Shown: one piece after another, positions 10,320 to 19,483 of the stretch
Layout: the number at the start of each line of letters is the position of its first letter
Position numbering within the stretch: the stretch's first letter is position 1
Assembly: GCF_002954405.1 (NCBI RefSeq)
Contig: NZ_MQWC01000004.1
Span: 3,350,668-3,414,667, forward strand
Direction: 5' to 3'
Length of the DNA: 64,000 nucleotides
From: Salinibacter sp. 10B
Lineage (GTDB): Bacteria; Bacteroidota; Rhodothermia; Rhodothermales; Salinibacteraceae
Notes under the pieces: model-generated
Told to the model about the DNA's origin: nothing
The model's database searches: none
Seen by the model: the letters and a program-made list of their open reading frames with translations, nothing else
Translations under genes and position numbers: made by a program

Positions 10320-10736
10320 ATGAGCAGTTATCAGGACCGCATCGAGATTTCCACCTCGGGCCATCGCGATATGCACGACCTCACGGAGGCCGTGACGCAG
10401 ATTGTGCGGGCCTCGGGCATCGAGACAGGACTCGCACACGTCCACAACGTGGGCAGTACAGGGGCAGTGGGCACTATTGAGTTCGAGCCGGGACTCCAGC
10501 AGGACCTCCCGGATTTGCTCGACGAGATTATTCCGCCGGACCGCACCTATGCCCACGAGCAACGTTGGCACGACGGCAACGGGCACTCGCACGTGCAGGC
10601 CACCACGCTTGGGCCGTCCGTGACGGTACCAGTGGGCGACGGCGAGCCCATCCTAGGCACGTGGCAGCAGATCTTCCATCTCGAATGCGACGTAAAGCCC
10701 CGTGAGCGAACCGTCGTTGTAACCGTGCAGGACTGA
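10320..10736 (+). CDS. YjbQ/UPF0047 family protein (secondary thiamine-phosphate synthase type)
   Basis: 138-residue single-domain protein of the YjbQ fold. It has the N-terminal beta-rich segment (RIEISTSGHRDMHDLTE), the central HVHNVGSTGAVGTIEFEPG at the position where E. coli YjbQ has HTSASLTINEN, HEQRWHDGNGHSHVQATTLG, and the terminal LGTWQQIFHLECD block. Family members show weak thiamine-phosphate synthase activity in E. coli, but the physiological role is unclear. The central motif differs from the usual H-T-S/T, so activity cannot be assumed. It stands about 270 bases after surE and converges on mscS. Confidence 0.88.
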   Translation: MSSYQDRIEISTSGHRDMHDLTEAVTQIVRASGIETGLAHVHNVGSTGAVGTIEFEPGLQQDLPDLLDEIIPPDRTYAHEQRWHDGNGHSHVQATTLGPSVTVPVGDGEPILGTWQQIFHLECDVKPRERTVVVTVQD

Positions 10737-10815
10737 TCCAATTCGTGGGAGAACGGGACGGCTTCCCGTCAGGCATCCGTACGCCGATATCGAGTCTATC
10801 TCCCAGGAGGCGGAC

Positions 10816-11877
10816 CTACTCCTCCGACGTCCCAGTCCCGCTCCGGACCGGTGACAGGAGCTTGGTCCCTTCAAACGCCTTCGCCTCGTCGAGGAACAGC
10901 TGACGGTGCGGGAACGGAATCTCAATGTCGGCTTCGCGCAGTGCCTCGCGCACCTTTTCGGTATAGTCCCACCGGATGGCCACCTCCTCGCTTGGGTTTC
11001 GGATGTAGAAGCGAAGGGCCATGTCGACGCTGGAGTCCCCCATGCCCGTCACCACCACTGTGGGGGACGGCTCCGAGAGCACACGGTCATCGTCCTCGGT
11101 GAGCGGCAGCAGTACCTCGCGGGCCTCCTCCGGATACTCCTTATAGGCAATACCGAACGCAATATCGACGCGCAGAACGTTGCGCTTCGTATGGTTTACG
11201 ACCCGCTGTGTGATCATCTGCGAATTGGGACGCACGATGATTTCGTTGCGAACGGTACGGATGCGGGTGGAGCGGAGCGTAATCTCGTCCACCTGTCCAT
11301 ACTCGTCCTCCACCTCGATGTAGTCCCCCACCCGGAATGGCTTGTCGACGAGGATGGTGACGCCGGAAATGAAATTCTCCAGCGAGTCGCGCGCGGCAAA
11401 ACCGGCAATAATACCGGCAATACTCAAACCGCCAATGAGGACAGCGACGTTGAGGCCCAGCTGGTCGAGCACGACCGTGCCGATGAATACCAGCATGACC
11501 ACCCGGAACGTTTTGAGCAGAACGCTCTGGAGGCCGGGCTCGATGCTCTCGGCCTGGTCGAGGCCGCGGTGGAGAGCCGTATCGAGGCCGCGGTAAATGA
11601 TGTATAACAGTAAAAACGCCGCTAGGGCCAACAGGCCGCGCTCCAGGAAGAGGCCCGTAAGATACACGAGTCCTGAGGACAGGTGCTCGTAGAGTGCTTC
11701 CCATTGCCCTTCCGTCAGCAGTCGCAGGGCCTCGCTGAAGGCGTTGCTGAACTCGTTGACGGCTCCGTTGATCACTGTCGTGTCAGCGGGGGCCGTCTGA
11801 CTCTGCTGAGAGGATTGGACGATGGACTGCGGGGCCTCGGAACCGTCGGACATGGCGAAACGAGAGGCTTGGAGCAT
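10816..11877 (-). CDS. MscS family mechanosensitive ion channel
   Basis: Inner-membrane channel of the small-conductance mechanosensitive family, which opens under membrane tension to release solutes on osmotic downshock. It has an N-terminal periplasmic leader, membrane segments around residues 80-95 and 120-145, then the pore-lining TM3 with AGIIAGFAARDSLENFISG, and the cytoplasmic beta domain with PFRVGDYIEV, DEITLRSTRIRT and IVRPNS, then the C-terminal alpha/beta domain ending in FPHRQLFL. 353 residues. Its ATG directly abuts the folD stop, so the two are translationally linked; an alternative ATG lies at 11853. A small 5'-untranslated operator was not seen. Confidence 0.93.
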   Translation of the reverse strand: MLQASRFAMSDGSEAPQSIVQSSQQSQTAPADTTVINGAVNEFSNAFSEALRLLTEGQWEALYEHLSSGLVYLTGLFLERGLLALAAFLLLYIIYRGLDTALHRGLDQAESIEPGLQSVLLKTFRVVMLVFIGTVVLDQLGLNVAVLIGGLSIAGIIAGFAARDSLENFISGVTILVDKPFRVGDYIEVEDEYGQVDEITLRSTRIRTVRNEIIVRPNSQMITQRVVNHTKRNVLRVDIAFGIAYKEYPEEAREVLLPLTEDDDRVLSEPSPTVVVTGMGDSSVDMALRFYIRNPSEEVAIRWDYTEKVREALREADIEIPFPHRQLFLDEAKAFEGTKLLSPVRSGTGTSEE

Positions 11878-12768
11878 CTACGCAGAAGCGTGCAACCGGG
11901 CGGCCGTCATGGTATTCTTAAGCAACATGGCCCGCGTCATCAGTCCGACGCCGCCGGGGACCGGGGTGATCCAGGAGGCCTTCTCCTTCACGGCGTCGAA
12001 GTCCACGTCGCCCACGAGCCGGTAGCCCCGCTCCTTCGAGGCGTCCTCAACTCGGTTAATGCCAACGTCGATGACGACGGCCCCCTCTTTTACCATGTCG
12101 GCCGTAATGAATTCGGCCTGCCCGAGCGCCGCCACCACGAGGTCGGCCTGGCGGACGTGTTCGGCCAGATCCTTCGTACGGCTGTGGCACACGGTCACCG
12201 TTGCGTTTTGGTCGCGCTGCATGAGAAGGTTGGCCAGCGGCTTGCCCACGATGTTCGAGCGGCCTACAATGGTTGCGTCCATGCCCTCGGGGTCGAGGTC
12301 GCAGCGATCCAGCATTTCCACGATGCCGTAGGGGGTGGCGGGGATGAACGACGGACTGCCGAGCAGGAGTCGTCCTAGATTCTCCGGATGAAAGCCGTCC
12401 ACGTCCTTCTGCGGGTCGATGGCGTCAATCACGCTGCGGTCGTCGATGTGGTCGGGGAGGGGGAGTTGGACCAGAATGCCATCGACCGATGCGTCTTCGT
12501 TGAGCTCGTGTACAGTGTTGAGAAGCTCCTCTTCCGGCAGGTCGGCGTCGAAGTGGTGGGTGTCGGTTTCAATGCCCACCTCGGCGGCGTCTTTTTCCTT
12601 CCCGCGCACGTACGCCTTCGACGCCGGGTTGTCGCCCACGAGGACGGCGGAGAGAAAGGGGGGACGGTGCGTCTCGGTCCAGTCGTTGATTGCGGATTTG
12701 ACCTCGTCGCGGACGGATTGGGCAATTTCGCGTCCGTCAATGAGCGTAGCGGGGTCGGAAGCAGGCAT
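11878..12768 (-). CDS. folD: methylenetetrahydrofolate dehydrogenase / cyclohydrolase
   Basis: Bifunctional folate enzyme that interconverts methylene-, methenyl- and 10-formyl-THF. SKAYVRGKEKDAAEVGI holds the catalytic Lys and the Tyr, followed by DGILVQLPLPDHID and the NADP-binding GRSNIVGKPLANLL. 296 residues. In the usual PCTPxG block the sequence reads FIPATPYGI, with Ala in place of Cys. It is the first gene of a two-gene minus-strand unit with mscS, divergent from asd across 417 bases. Confidence 0.96.
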   Translation of the reverse strand: MPASDPATLIDGREIAQSVRDEVKSAINDWTETHRPPFLSAVLVGDNPASKAYVRGKEKDAAEVGIETDTHHFDADLPEEELLNTVHELNEDASVDGILVQLPLPDHIDDRSVIDAIDPQKDVDGFHPENLGRLLLGSPSFIPATPYGIVEMLDRCDLDPEGMDATIVGRSNIVGKPLANLLMQRDQNATVTVCHSRTKDLAEHVRQADLVVAALGQAEFITADMVKEGAVVIDVGINRVEDASKERGYRLVGDVDFDAVKEKASWITPVPGGVGLMTRAMLLKNTMTAARLHASA

Positions 12769-13185
12769 GGACGTGCAGCGTTGATGAATGCAAATGCGTG
12801 GGTATCTTACAAGCTACAAAAGCGACGCCGAAGGCCAAACGATGCCCGGCAAAGCTTTGATGGGGAATGATCGAGGGCGGGTTCCTTTGGATTTTCCTTC
12901 ACGAAGGAACGTCGCTCGGGAGAGCCGGTCTGCTGAAGAAGGAACGTTGTGGGGGGATTTCGTATTCCGTAGTGCGCGAGCCTTAAAGTGGGCAACCGCA
13001 TCCCGAGCACAGCAAGGACGTTGTTTGGGACTGAAATACGCAAGAGAACCGCAGCCGACGCCTTGGATACTCGTTGGGACCGAGACGGGGCATCTCGTCC
13101 GTTGGATCGGCGACGGTAAAGGCGTCTCGGAGCGTGAGTGCTTATTTTACTGAGACCCACATTCGAAGACCAACCGAGCAGAGTC
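12769..13185. other. divergent intergenic region between folD and asd
   Basis: 417 bases with no credible gene, expected to hold the divergent promoters of folD and asd. The 9-base word AAGGAACGT occurs twice (12904-12912 and 12939-12947), 35 bases apart start to start, on the same face spacing of roughly three helical turns. I could not assign promoter boxes with confidence. Confidence 0.45.
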
Positions 13186-14265
13186 ATGGACAACTTTCGT
13201 GTCGGAATCCTTGGCGCCACCGGCGCCGTGGGACAAACCTTCATCCGCCGCCTCTCCGATCACCCGTGGTTCGATGTCGTCGAAGTGGCGGCGTCAGAGC
13301 GGTCGGCTGGGAAATCGTACCGTGAGGCGGCGAACTGGCTGAGCGGGAAGCCGATTCCGTCCGACGTAGCGGCGCTGGAGGTAAAACCGACCGAGCCAGA
13401 CGCACTGGACTGCGACTTCGTGTTTTCGGGGCTCAGTTCCTCGGTGGCCGGCGAGGTGGAGAAAGACTTTGCTGAGGCAGGGTTTCCGGTAATCTCGAAC
13501 GCGAAGAACTACCGTCTTCAGGAGGACGTCCCGCTTCTTCTGCCGGAGGTGAACCATGAGCATGCGGCGCTGATCGAACAGCAGGACTGGGGGAGCGACG
13601 GGTTCATCGTGACGAATCCGAACTGTTCGACCGTGGGGCTCGTCTGCGGCCTGCGTCCATTGATGGATGCCTTCGAGGTAGAGGCCGTGCAGGTGACGAT
13701 GCTTCAGGCCCTTTCTGGGGCCGGGTATCCGGGGGTCCCGTCGCTCGACGCCGTGGGCAACGTCGTACCCTACATCGGGGGAGAGGAGGACAAGATGGCC
13801 ACCGAGCCCCTGAAGATTTTGGGCACGCTAACCGGCTCTGCCGTTGAGCCGGCCGACCTTACGGTGAGTGCCCAATGCACGCGCGTGCCGGTGCGGAACG
13901 GGCACCTTGCCTGCACGTCGGTTCGCTTCCGCGAGGACGTGACGGCCGCGGAGGTGGAGCAGACGCTCAAAGACTACCGGTCGCCGCTTGCCGGGCGGTC
14001 GCTGCCGAGCTTGCCGGATCCCTTTCTTCAGGTGCTCGACGCCCCCGACGCCCCGCAGCCCCAGCGCCACGTCGACGCGGGCGACGGCATGACGGTCTCC
14101 GTGGGGCGCATCCAGGACTGCCCAGTCAACGACGTGAAATTCGTCTTGCTCTCGCACAATACCGTGCGCGGCGCCGCGGGAGGGGCCATCCTGAATGCGG
14201 AGCTGCTTGCCGAGGACGGCCGACTGCACCCTGCGTCCGCTGTCGCGGCCGCAAAGGACGCGTAA
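13186..14265 (+). CDS. asd: aspartate-semialdehyde dehydrogenase (archaeal/fungal type)
   Basis: Reduces aspartyl phosphate to aspartate semialdehyde with NADPH, the branch point to lysine/diaminopimelate, threonine and methionine. FRVGILGATGAVGQTFI is the NADP loop; TNPNCSTVGL has the nucleophile Cys147 (numbered from the ATG at 13186); LSGAGYPGVPSLDA and QCTRVPVRNGHLACTSV follow. 359 residues. The SGAGYPGVPSLD signature and length fit the archaeal/yeast-type subfamily. An in-frame upstream start at 13138 only adds poor sequence. A GNAT gene follows 76 bases downstream. Confidence 0.93.
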   Translation: MDNFRVGILGATGAVGQTFIRRLSDHPWFDVVEVAASERSAGKSYREAANWLSGKPIPSDVAALEVKPTEPDALDCDFVFSGLSSSVAGEVEKDFAEAGFPVISNAKNYRLQEDVPLLLPEVNHEHAALIEQQDWGSDGFIVTNPNCSTVGLVCGLRPLMDAFEVEAVQVTMLQALSGAGYPGVPSLDAVGNVVPYIGGEEDKMATEPLKILGTLTGSAVEPADLTVSAQCTRVPVRNGHLACTSVRFREDVTAAEVEQTLKDYRSPLAGRSLPSLPDPFLQVLDAPDAPQPQRHVDAGDGMTVSVGRIQDCPVNDVKFVLLSHNTVRGAAGGAILNAELLAEDGRLHPASAVAAAKDA

Positions 14266-14341
14266 CCGCCGTTCGTACTGGGCCTCCTTCCGTTCTGGAG
14301 GGGCCTCGTGTTCACAGCATTCTCGACAACTGGAGATCGAT

Positions 14342-14887
14342 ATGGATCATCCCGACGTGCGACAGGCCCGAATGTCCGATCAGGACGCGGTGGCTGACCT
14401 CTGGATGACACTTCTCACTGCCCAGTCGGAGATGGACGATCGGGTAGGGGCTTCCGACGACGCGCGCGAGCGCTGGGAGAACGACTTCCCCATGTGGCTC
14501 GACGACGAAACCGCTCGGCTCTACGTGGTGGAGAATGAAGAAGGCAGTATCGTCGGATTCGCGTCGGCGCGACGGTGGGGGCCCGCCCCGATCTACGAGG
14601 AGAGCTCAGAGGTGTACCTGGACGAGTTGTACGTGCGTCCCGAGAGCCGGCGTCAGGGATACGGCACCCAGCTGGTGCGTGCCGTGCGGCACTGGGCCGA
14701 CCAGATTGGAGCGCAACGGGTGCGGCTGCGCGTGCTCACCTCCAACGCCGACGGGCGGGCATTTTGGGCGTCGCAGGACGCCATTCCGCTTAGCATGACG
14801 CTCACCATTGAGGGCGAGGCATCCGATAATCCCGACCGGGACGAAGGATCTGAAAAGATCGGGTTTTCTTCGGAACGGAACGCATAA
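14342..14887 (+). CDS. GNAT family N-acetyltransferase
   Basis: 181-residue acetyl-CoA-dependent acyltransferase of unknown substrate. The GNAT core is visible: an N-terminal helix pair, TARLYVVENEEGSIVGFAS, then LDELYVRPESRRQGYGTQL, where RRQGYG is the pyrophosphate-binding Q/R-x-x-G-x-G motif, then a helix and a strand up to SMTLTIEG. A disordered acidic tail ends the protein. The ATG at 14342 sits just before the fold. It lies between asd and tRNA-Gly and may share the asd transcript. Confidence 0.85.
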   Translation: MDHPDVRQARMSDQDAVADLWMTLLTAQSEMDDRVGASDDARERWENDFPMWLDDETARLYVVENEEGSIVGFASARRWGPAPIYEESSEVYLDELYVRPESRRQGYGTQLVRAVRHWADQIGAQRVRLRVLTSNADGRAFWASQDAIPLSMTLTIEGEASDNPDRDEGSEKIGFSSERNA

Positions 14888-14941
14888 TGTCCCGTCCAAC
14901 CTCGTGCTTCTTCTAATGGAGAAGAGAATGAACTTTCCAAT

Positions 14942-15014
14942 GCGGGTGTAGCTCAGCGGCTAGAGCATCTGCTTGCCATGCAGAAGGTCGTGGGTTCGAC
15001 TCCCATCACCCGCT
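14942..15014 (+). tRNA. tRNA-Gly (anticodon GCC)
   Basis: Complete 73-nt cloverleaf. The acceptor stem GCGGGTG (14942-14948) pairs with CACCCGC (15007-15013). The anticodon stem TCTGC/GCAGA (14968-14972/14980-14984) encloses the loop TTGCCAT with anticodon GCC at 14975-14977. The T arm has TTCGACT. The discriminator is U and no CCA is encoded. It is followed closely by an intrinsic terminator. Confidence 0.97.
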
Positions 15015-15020
15015 CTTCAG

Positions 15021-15056
15021 AGCGAGACGGACCGGCAGGTTCGTCTCGCTTTTTTT
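15021..15056 (+). terminator. intrinsic terminator after tRNA-Gly
   Basis: AGCGAGACG (15021-15029) pairs perfectly with CGTCTCGCT (15042-15050) around a 12-base loop, followed by a run of T residues at 15051-15056. It lies seven bases after the tRNA 3' end. Confidence 0.93.
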
Positions 15057-15258
15057 ATTTCAGATGGGGCGAAGGCCGACACTCCGAATCTCATCCAAAG
15101 GATGACGCGGAGGAGGGGAATTTCTCCTTTTATTTTGAAAACAGCGGTCGGAGGGTTACCTTTCTCGTATCCTCTGCTATTTTAGGAGCAACGCGGATTG
15201 TAGCCGCCGAGTCTTCCTCCAAACATCCACTCCGTTTACCACAAGTCCCTTCTACACT

Positions 15259-15969
15259 ATGTCGTCGAATGACCGCTCCACAGACCATATTCGTGTCTAC
15301 CTCGTCGACGATCACCCCGCCATCCGCGAGGCCATCCGCGACACCATTGAAGGCACGATCGACATGGAGATCTGCGGGGAAACCAGTTCGTCCGATGAGG
15401 CCTTTCGCGAGATTGAGGAAATTCAGCCTGACGTTGCCATCGTCGACATCTCGTTGAATGATGCGCACGGGCTTGATCTCGTCCAAAATGTGCGTTCTCA
15501 GTATCCGGAGGTGCGGATGATTGTCTTCTCCATGTACGATGAGAACGTCTACGCCGAGCGGGCCATTCGGGCCGGGGCGGCGGGGTATCTCATGAAAAGT
15601 GAGCCGACGAAGAATATTATCGAGGCCGTTCGATCCGCCCATGATGGAGAGGTCTACCTGAGCCGCAAAATGTCGTCGCGGATTCTCAACAAGGTGGCCA
15701 TGGGGCGCACGGCAGAGCCGAGCTTTGCGATCGACGAGCTGACCGATCGGGAAATGGCGGTCTTCCAGATGCTCGGACAGGGCTACAGCGTTCAGGAAAT
15801 CCAGGATCGGCTAAGCCTGAGCCGAAAGACCATTGAAACGTACCGTCGGCGAGCCAAGGAAAAGCTCGGGTTCGACACCGTCTCGGAGCTGCTGCAGTAT
15901 GCCGTGCAGTGGACGTACGGACAGGGCACGCACGGGGAAGGCGAAGCTTCTGCCCAGCAATCCTCCTAG
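15259..15969 (+). CDS. NarL/LuxR-family response regulator, copy 1
   Basis: Two-component regulator: an N-terminal receiver (residues about 11-130) with acidic pocket VDDHP, phospho-acceptor Asp63 in VAIVDISL, the switch Ser in MIVFSMYDE and the Lys of YLMKSEP, then a LuxR-type helix-turn-helix (about 155-220) with LTDREMAVFQMLGQG and LSLSRKTIETYRRRAKEKL. 236 residues. It has no adjacent histidine kinase. It is a close paralogue of the regulator at 17232, and the two lie just upstream of the surface-polysaccharide genes, so control of those genes is a reasonable inference. Possible -7-like TATTTTAG lies near 15177. Confidence 0.93.
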   Translation: MSSNDRSTDHIRVYLVDDHPAIREAIRDTIEGTIDMEICGETSSSDEAFREIEEIQPDVAIVDISLNDAHGLDLVQNVRSQYPEVRMIVFSMYDENVYAERAIRAGAAGYLMKSEPTKNIIEAVRSAHDGEVYLSRKMSSRILNKVAMGRTAEPSFAIDELTDREMAVFQMLGQGYSVQEIQDRLSLSRKTIETYRRRAKEKLGFDTVSELLQYAVQWTYGQGTHGEGEASAQQSS

Positions 15970-17231
15970 GGGCAAGGCATGGTTCCCTGATGATTCCGTT
16001 CATCTCTCTCGTAACCAGGGGAACGACGGACGGTGCGGGTAAGCAACGCATATCTGCCGTACGTCTTTTCGGTCCCGTTCAATGAAGGAGTGCGCGCGGG
16101 GAATTCTTCGTGCAGGCGTTCGAATAAGGGAGTGTCCTTTCTCCTTGACGACGCCGATGGATTTTGCTTCGTGGAACGCGCTGTGATATCTGTGGGGGCA
16201 TATGTACCCGTCTTCAGCTCCCACCATTCCTCGTCGGCTCCTGGGCATCTGTGTGCCTTTGCGAGATTAATCCCAGGACCGACACGTCGGAGTGCCGTTG
16301 GAGTCCAGCGGCGCCCTGAACGAAGTGAGGAAGTAGTTTTGGGCTGCGCCCTGAGCGAAGTGAGGAAGTAGTTTTGGGCTGCGCCCTGAACGAAGTGAGG
16401 ACGTGCTTTCAGGGTGCGCTGCACAAGGAGGATCCACCATGTCCGAGGGACAATCTCGATAACCCCACAGAAATGTCTCGAGCGCCGACGGTGCTTTTTG
16501 GGAAGGAGCGTCCTTTTGAAGCGCTGACATACTGTGCACGATAGCACGAGCCGGGTATAGGGGGCGTTTGGGTCTCAAACAGTGGCGTGTCTGGCAGAGC
16601 GAGTCGAGTGCCGATCGTTCAATTCTGACGTTGGACTGGTTTCCGAGCAGGGGACGCCGGTGCTGAAGCATCGTCCTCAGTCGCATGGGCAACGATCAAC
16701 TCCGTCTCTTCGCCTGAGTGTGGGCGTGCGCGATCAAGAGCGATCAAGAGAGAGTCATGAACGTAGGTGATCCACTTTTTCTCAAGAGGCCCAGTGGAGT
16801 CAAAAGCACAGGAGAAGTGTGCCGAGAGACTCTAGGCGTATGCGCCGGAACGCGTTCAGGCGAGTAGTCAGAGTCATCCATTTTCGTATTCCCGATCGGG
16901 ACAGCTTCGTCGCCGTTCTTCTGCAAATCGGAAAGGAATACCCGGTAGACGGTGAGATGCGCTTAATCTACCGCTCGGGTGGGGGGAGAAGGTGCGACGG
17001 AAGATGATACGCCCATTGTAGGTTGGAGCACGTGCCGGTTTCGGAGGGACGCCTTGTAGCTGTTCGGAGACGTATAGGAACGCGGACGAAAGATTGAACG
17101 GCGACGATGGGCAGAGGGCCGAGGGGAGGAGCATCACACATTTTCTCACAAACAGACGCCTGGCTTACGTCTTTCGTGTTCGCACTACTTGCTCGAATCG
17201 GCGCCCGCAGTGCGAGGGGGATAAGTCATGC
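15970..17231. other. long noncoding interval between the two response regulators
   Basis: About 1.26 kb with no recognisable gene on either strand. Open frames of 110-190 codons exist but translate the tandem repeat at 16311-16401 or give compositions unlike the surrounding acidic proteins, and none has a family signature. It also holds a small direct repeat GATCAAGAGC/GATCAAGAGA around 16733-16752. It may carry an untranslated RNA, a regulatory region, or the debris of an inserted element. Confidence 0.55.
16311..16401. repeat. 35-bp tandem repeat, about 2.6 copies
   Basis: Unit 1 at 16311-16345 and unit 2 at 16346-16380 differ at a single base (CCTGAACG against CCTGAGCG). Unit 3 matches for about 21 bases from 16381 and then diverges. 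The core CCCTGAGCGAAGTGAGG resembles the CTGAGCGAAGT-type intergenic repeats seen in many bacterial genomes. The units are contiguous with no spacers, so this is not a CRISPR array. Confidence 0.9.
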
Positions 17232-18011
17232 ATGCAAACTGGGCCTAATCGAATGAACGAGGAAGAAAAGGTTGAATCGACATCGCAAGTGGATTCTTCA
17301 AACAATGAAGACACGCGAACGCAAGTCTTTATTGTCGACGATCATCCGGCCATTCGAGAGGCGCTTACAGCCTCCATTAACAGCAAGATCGACATGCGGG
17401 TGGTCGGGGAGAGTGGCACGGCGAAGAAGGCGCTAAGGCAGATGGGGCGCCACGAGCCAGACGTTGTTGTCGTCGACATCTCCCTGGAAGATGCGCATGG
17501 GCTTGATCTCGTGGAGGAGATTCGATCGCGATTCCCAGACATTCGCGTCGTTGTCTTTTCGATGTACGACGAAAGCGTGTATGCGGAGCGGGCCATTCGG
17601 GCCGGGGCCTCCGGCTACGTCATGAAGAGCGAGCCGACTGAGCGCGTCGTGAGTGCCATTCAAGCGGTGGGCGAAGGCGACGTCTATCTGAGTCAACGGA
17701 TGTCCTCCCGGATCCTCAGCAAAGTGATCCGACAGCAGGACTACGCCTTTAGTTCGGCCACCGAGCAGCTGACCGATCGGGAAATGACGGTCTTTCAAAA
17801 GCTCGGGAAGGGCGAGAGCGTACGAGACATTGCGGATGAGCTCGACCTCAGTCGAAAGACGGTGGAAACGTATCGGCGGCGGGCAAAAGAGAAGTTGGGG
17901 TTTGATACGGTCGATGAGCTTCTCCAGTATGCGGTACAGTGGACCTACGGTCGAGAGCAGGATCGATGGGATGATGATGACGAGGAGGACGTGTCCGAAG
18001 AGGAAGGATGA
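17232..18011 (+). CDS. NarL/LuxR-family response regulator, copy 2
   Basis: Paralogue of the regulator at 15259, with the same receiver plus LuxR-type HTH layout: FIVDDHPAIREAL, phospho-acceptor Asp82 in VVVVDISLEDAHGLDL, FSMYDESVYAERAIRAGASG, MKSEPTE, then LTDREMTVFQKLGKGES and LDLSRKTVETYRRRAKEKL. From the ATG at 17232 it is 259 residues; GAGGGGG (17214-17220) gives a good ribosome site for this start, and ATG 17253 is an alternative. The N-terminal leader and the C-terminal acidic tail (DDDDEEDVSEEEG) distinguish it from copy 1. It is 170 bases upstream of the GT4 gene and without a kinase partner. Confidence 0.92.
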   Translation: MQTGPNRMNEEEKVESTSQVDSSNNEDTRTQVFIVDDHPAIREALTASINSKIDMRVVGESGTAKKALRQMGRHEPDVVVVDISLEDAHGLDLVEEIRSRFPDIRVVVFSMYDESVYAERAIRAGASGYVMKSEPTERVVSAIQAVGEGDVYLSQRMSSRILSKVIRQQDYAFSSATEQLTDREMTVFQKLGKGESVRDIADELDLSRKTVETYRRRAKEKLGFDTVDELLQYAVQWTYGREQDRWDDDDEEDVSEEEG

Positions 18012-18181
18012 GCGAGGAGGAGCAGTGGGAGCGGGAGATTCGGCGCAATTGGGGGGGTACCATTGAATGGGAGCGTTGCATTTTCGTACGTCAAAGTGCT
18101 CGTCCCATATGCGCTTCAATAGAACGGTGTGAGAGGATTTGCACCGTATCCTGAGGTGACTTCAATCCCCATCTCTACTGG

Positions 18182-19483
18182 ATGCGCCCAATGTCTCCTC
18201 TGTTGAACAACGTTAAGTTTCGCGTCACCGATCTTGATCAGTCCGGGACTATTGCGGGGGATGGAAGCGGGCCGGAGACGCTGCTTCGTCCCGATCGCGT
18301 AGGACTTGTGCATGACTGGTTGCCCGTTTATGCGGGGGCGGAGCGGGTCCTGGAGCAAATGATTCGTGTCTTTCCGGAATCGGCGCTCTATAGCCTCATC
18401 GATTTCCTTCCCGATGACCAGCGCGGATTTCTGCAGGGACGGCCCGTGGAGACGTCCTTTATCCAACAGCTGCCGTTTGCTCGTCAGCACTACCGAAAGT
18501 ATTTGCCGCTAGCCCCCTTGGCCATCGAGCAGTTCGATCTTTGCGACCACGACGTGGTGGTGTCGTCCAGTTATGCGGTGGCCAAAGGAGTGCTCACCCG
18601 GGCCGACCAGTTGCACATCAGCTACGTCCATAGCCCCATCCGGTATGCGTGGGATCTCTACCACGAGTACATGACCCAGGGAGGGCTCGGGCGGGTTCGG
18701 AGCCTGTTGGCTCGCCTTGTGCTGCACTACATGCGCCTCTACGACATGAGCACGGCGTCGCGGGTAGATCTCTACGTGGCGAATTCCAAGCACGTTGCCC
18801 GGCGCATCTGGAAGACGTACCGGCGACCGGCCCAGGTCATTTACCCCCCGGTCGACGTCGAACGGTTTACCCTTCAGCCCAAGAAAGATAACTACTACCT
18901 GACGATGTCGCGCCTGGTCCCCTACAAGCGCGTCGACTTAATCGTCAAAGCCTTCACGGAGATGCCCGACAAAGAGCTCGTCGTGATTGGAGACGGGCCG
19001 GAGTTTGAGACCATCAAGCGACAGGCAGGGTGCAACGTGACGATGCTTGGGTATCAGCCGGACGACGCGGTGAAGTATTACATGGAGCATGCGCGCGCCT
19101 TTGTGTTTGCCGCCGAAGAAGACTTCGGAATCGTGCCGGTGGAGGCGCAGGCCTGCGGGACACCCGTGATCGCGTATGGGCGAGGCGGTGTCCAGGAGAC
19201 GGTCGTGCCCGGGACAACAGGGGTCTTTTTTCCCGAGCAGACCGTGGAGCATTTGAAAGAGGCGGTCGATGAGTTTGAAAAAATTCGGGGACGTCTATCC
19301 CCGGAAGACATTCGCGCGCAGGCCGAGCGATTCGCCATTCCGGTCTTTCGAGCGGCCTTTGACCGGCTCGTCCACACGGCCTACGCGGAGTTTGTGGACG
19401 GATTTTCGGCACTCGACGGGTCGTCGGCTTCTGTAGGGGCCCCCATCCAGCAGCAATATCCTAATTTGAGTCTCCACTCGTGA
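18182..19483 (+). CDS. GT4-family glycosyltransferase
   Basis: Cytoplasmic, probably membrane-associated sugar transferase building a surface polysaccharide repeat unit. The N-terminal half begins VGLVHDWLPVYAGAERVLE. The C-terminal GT-B domain carries YYLTMSRLVPYKRVDLIV, VVIGDGPEFETIK and EEDFGIVPVEAQACGTPVI, the E-x7-E nucleotide-sugar motif. 433 residues. Its stop overlaps the GTG start of the next gene (19480), so they are translationally coupled. The acceptor and donor sugars cannot be read from the sequence. Confidence 0.92.
   Translation: MRPMSPLLNNVKFRVTDLDQSGTIAGDGSGPETLLRPDRVGLVHDWLPVYAGAERVLEQMIRVFPESALYSLIDFLPDDQRGFLQGRPVETSFIQQLPFARQHYRKYLPLAPLAIEQFDLCDHDVVVSSSYAVAKGVLTRADQLHISYVHSPIRYAWDLYHEYMTQGGLGRVRSLLARLVLHYMRLYDMSTASRVDLYVANSKHVARRIWKTYRRPAQVIYPPVDVERFTLQPKKDNYYLTMSRLVPYKRVDLIVKAFTEMPDKELVVIGDGPEFETIKRQAGCNVTMLGYQPDDAVKYYMEHARAFVFAAEEDFGIVPVEAQACGTPVIAYGRGGVQETVVPGTTGVFFPEQTVEHLKEAVDEFEKIRGRLSPEDIRAQAERFAIPVFRAAFDRLVHTAYAEFVDGFSALDGSSASVGAPIQQQYPNLSLHS

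Noticed and set aside
16311-16401. Possible CRISPR array.
   Set aside because: Units are contiguous with no spacers, and no cas gene is present.
15966-16547. A 193-codon minus-strand open frame across the tandem repeats.
   Set aside because: It is mostly the translated repeat (NYFLTSLRAQPKTT and similar), a known artefact of such repeats, and has no signal or family pattern.
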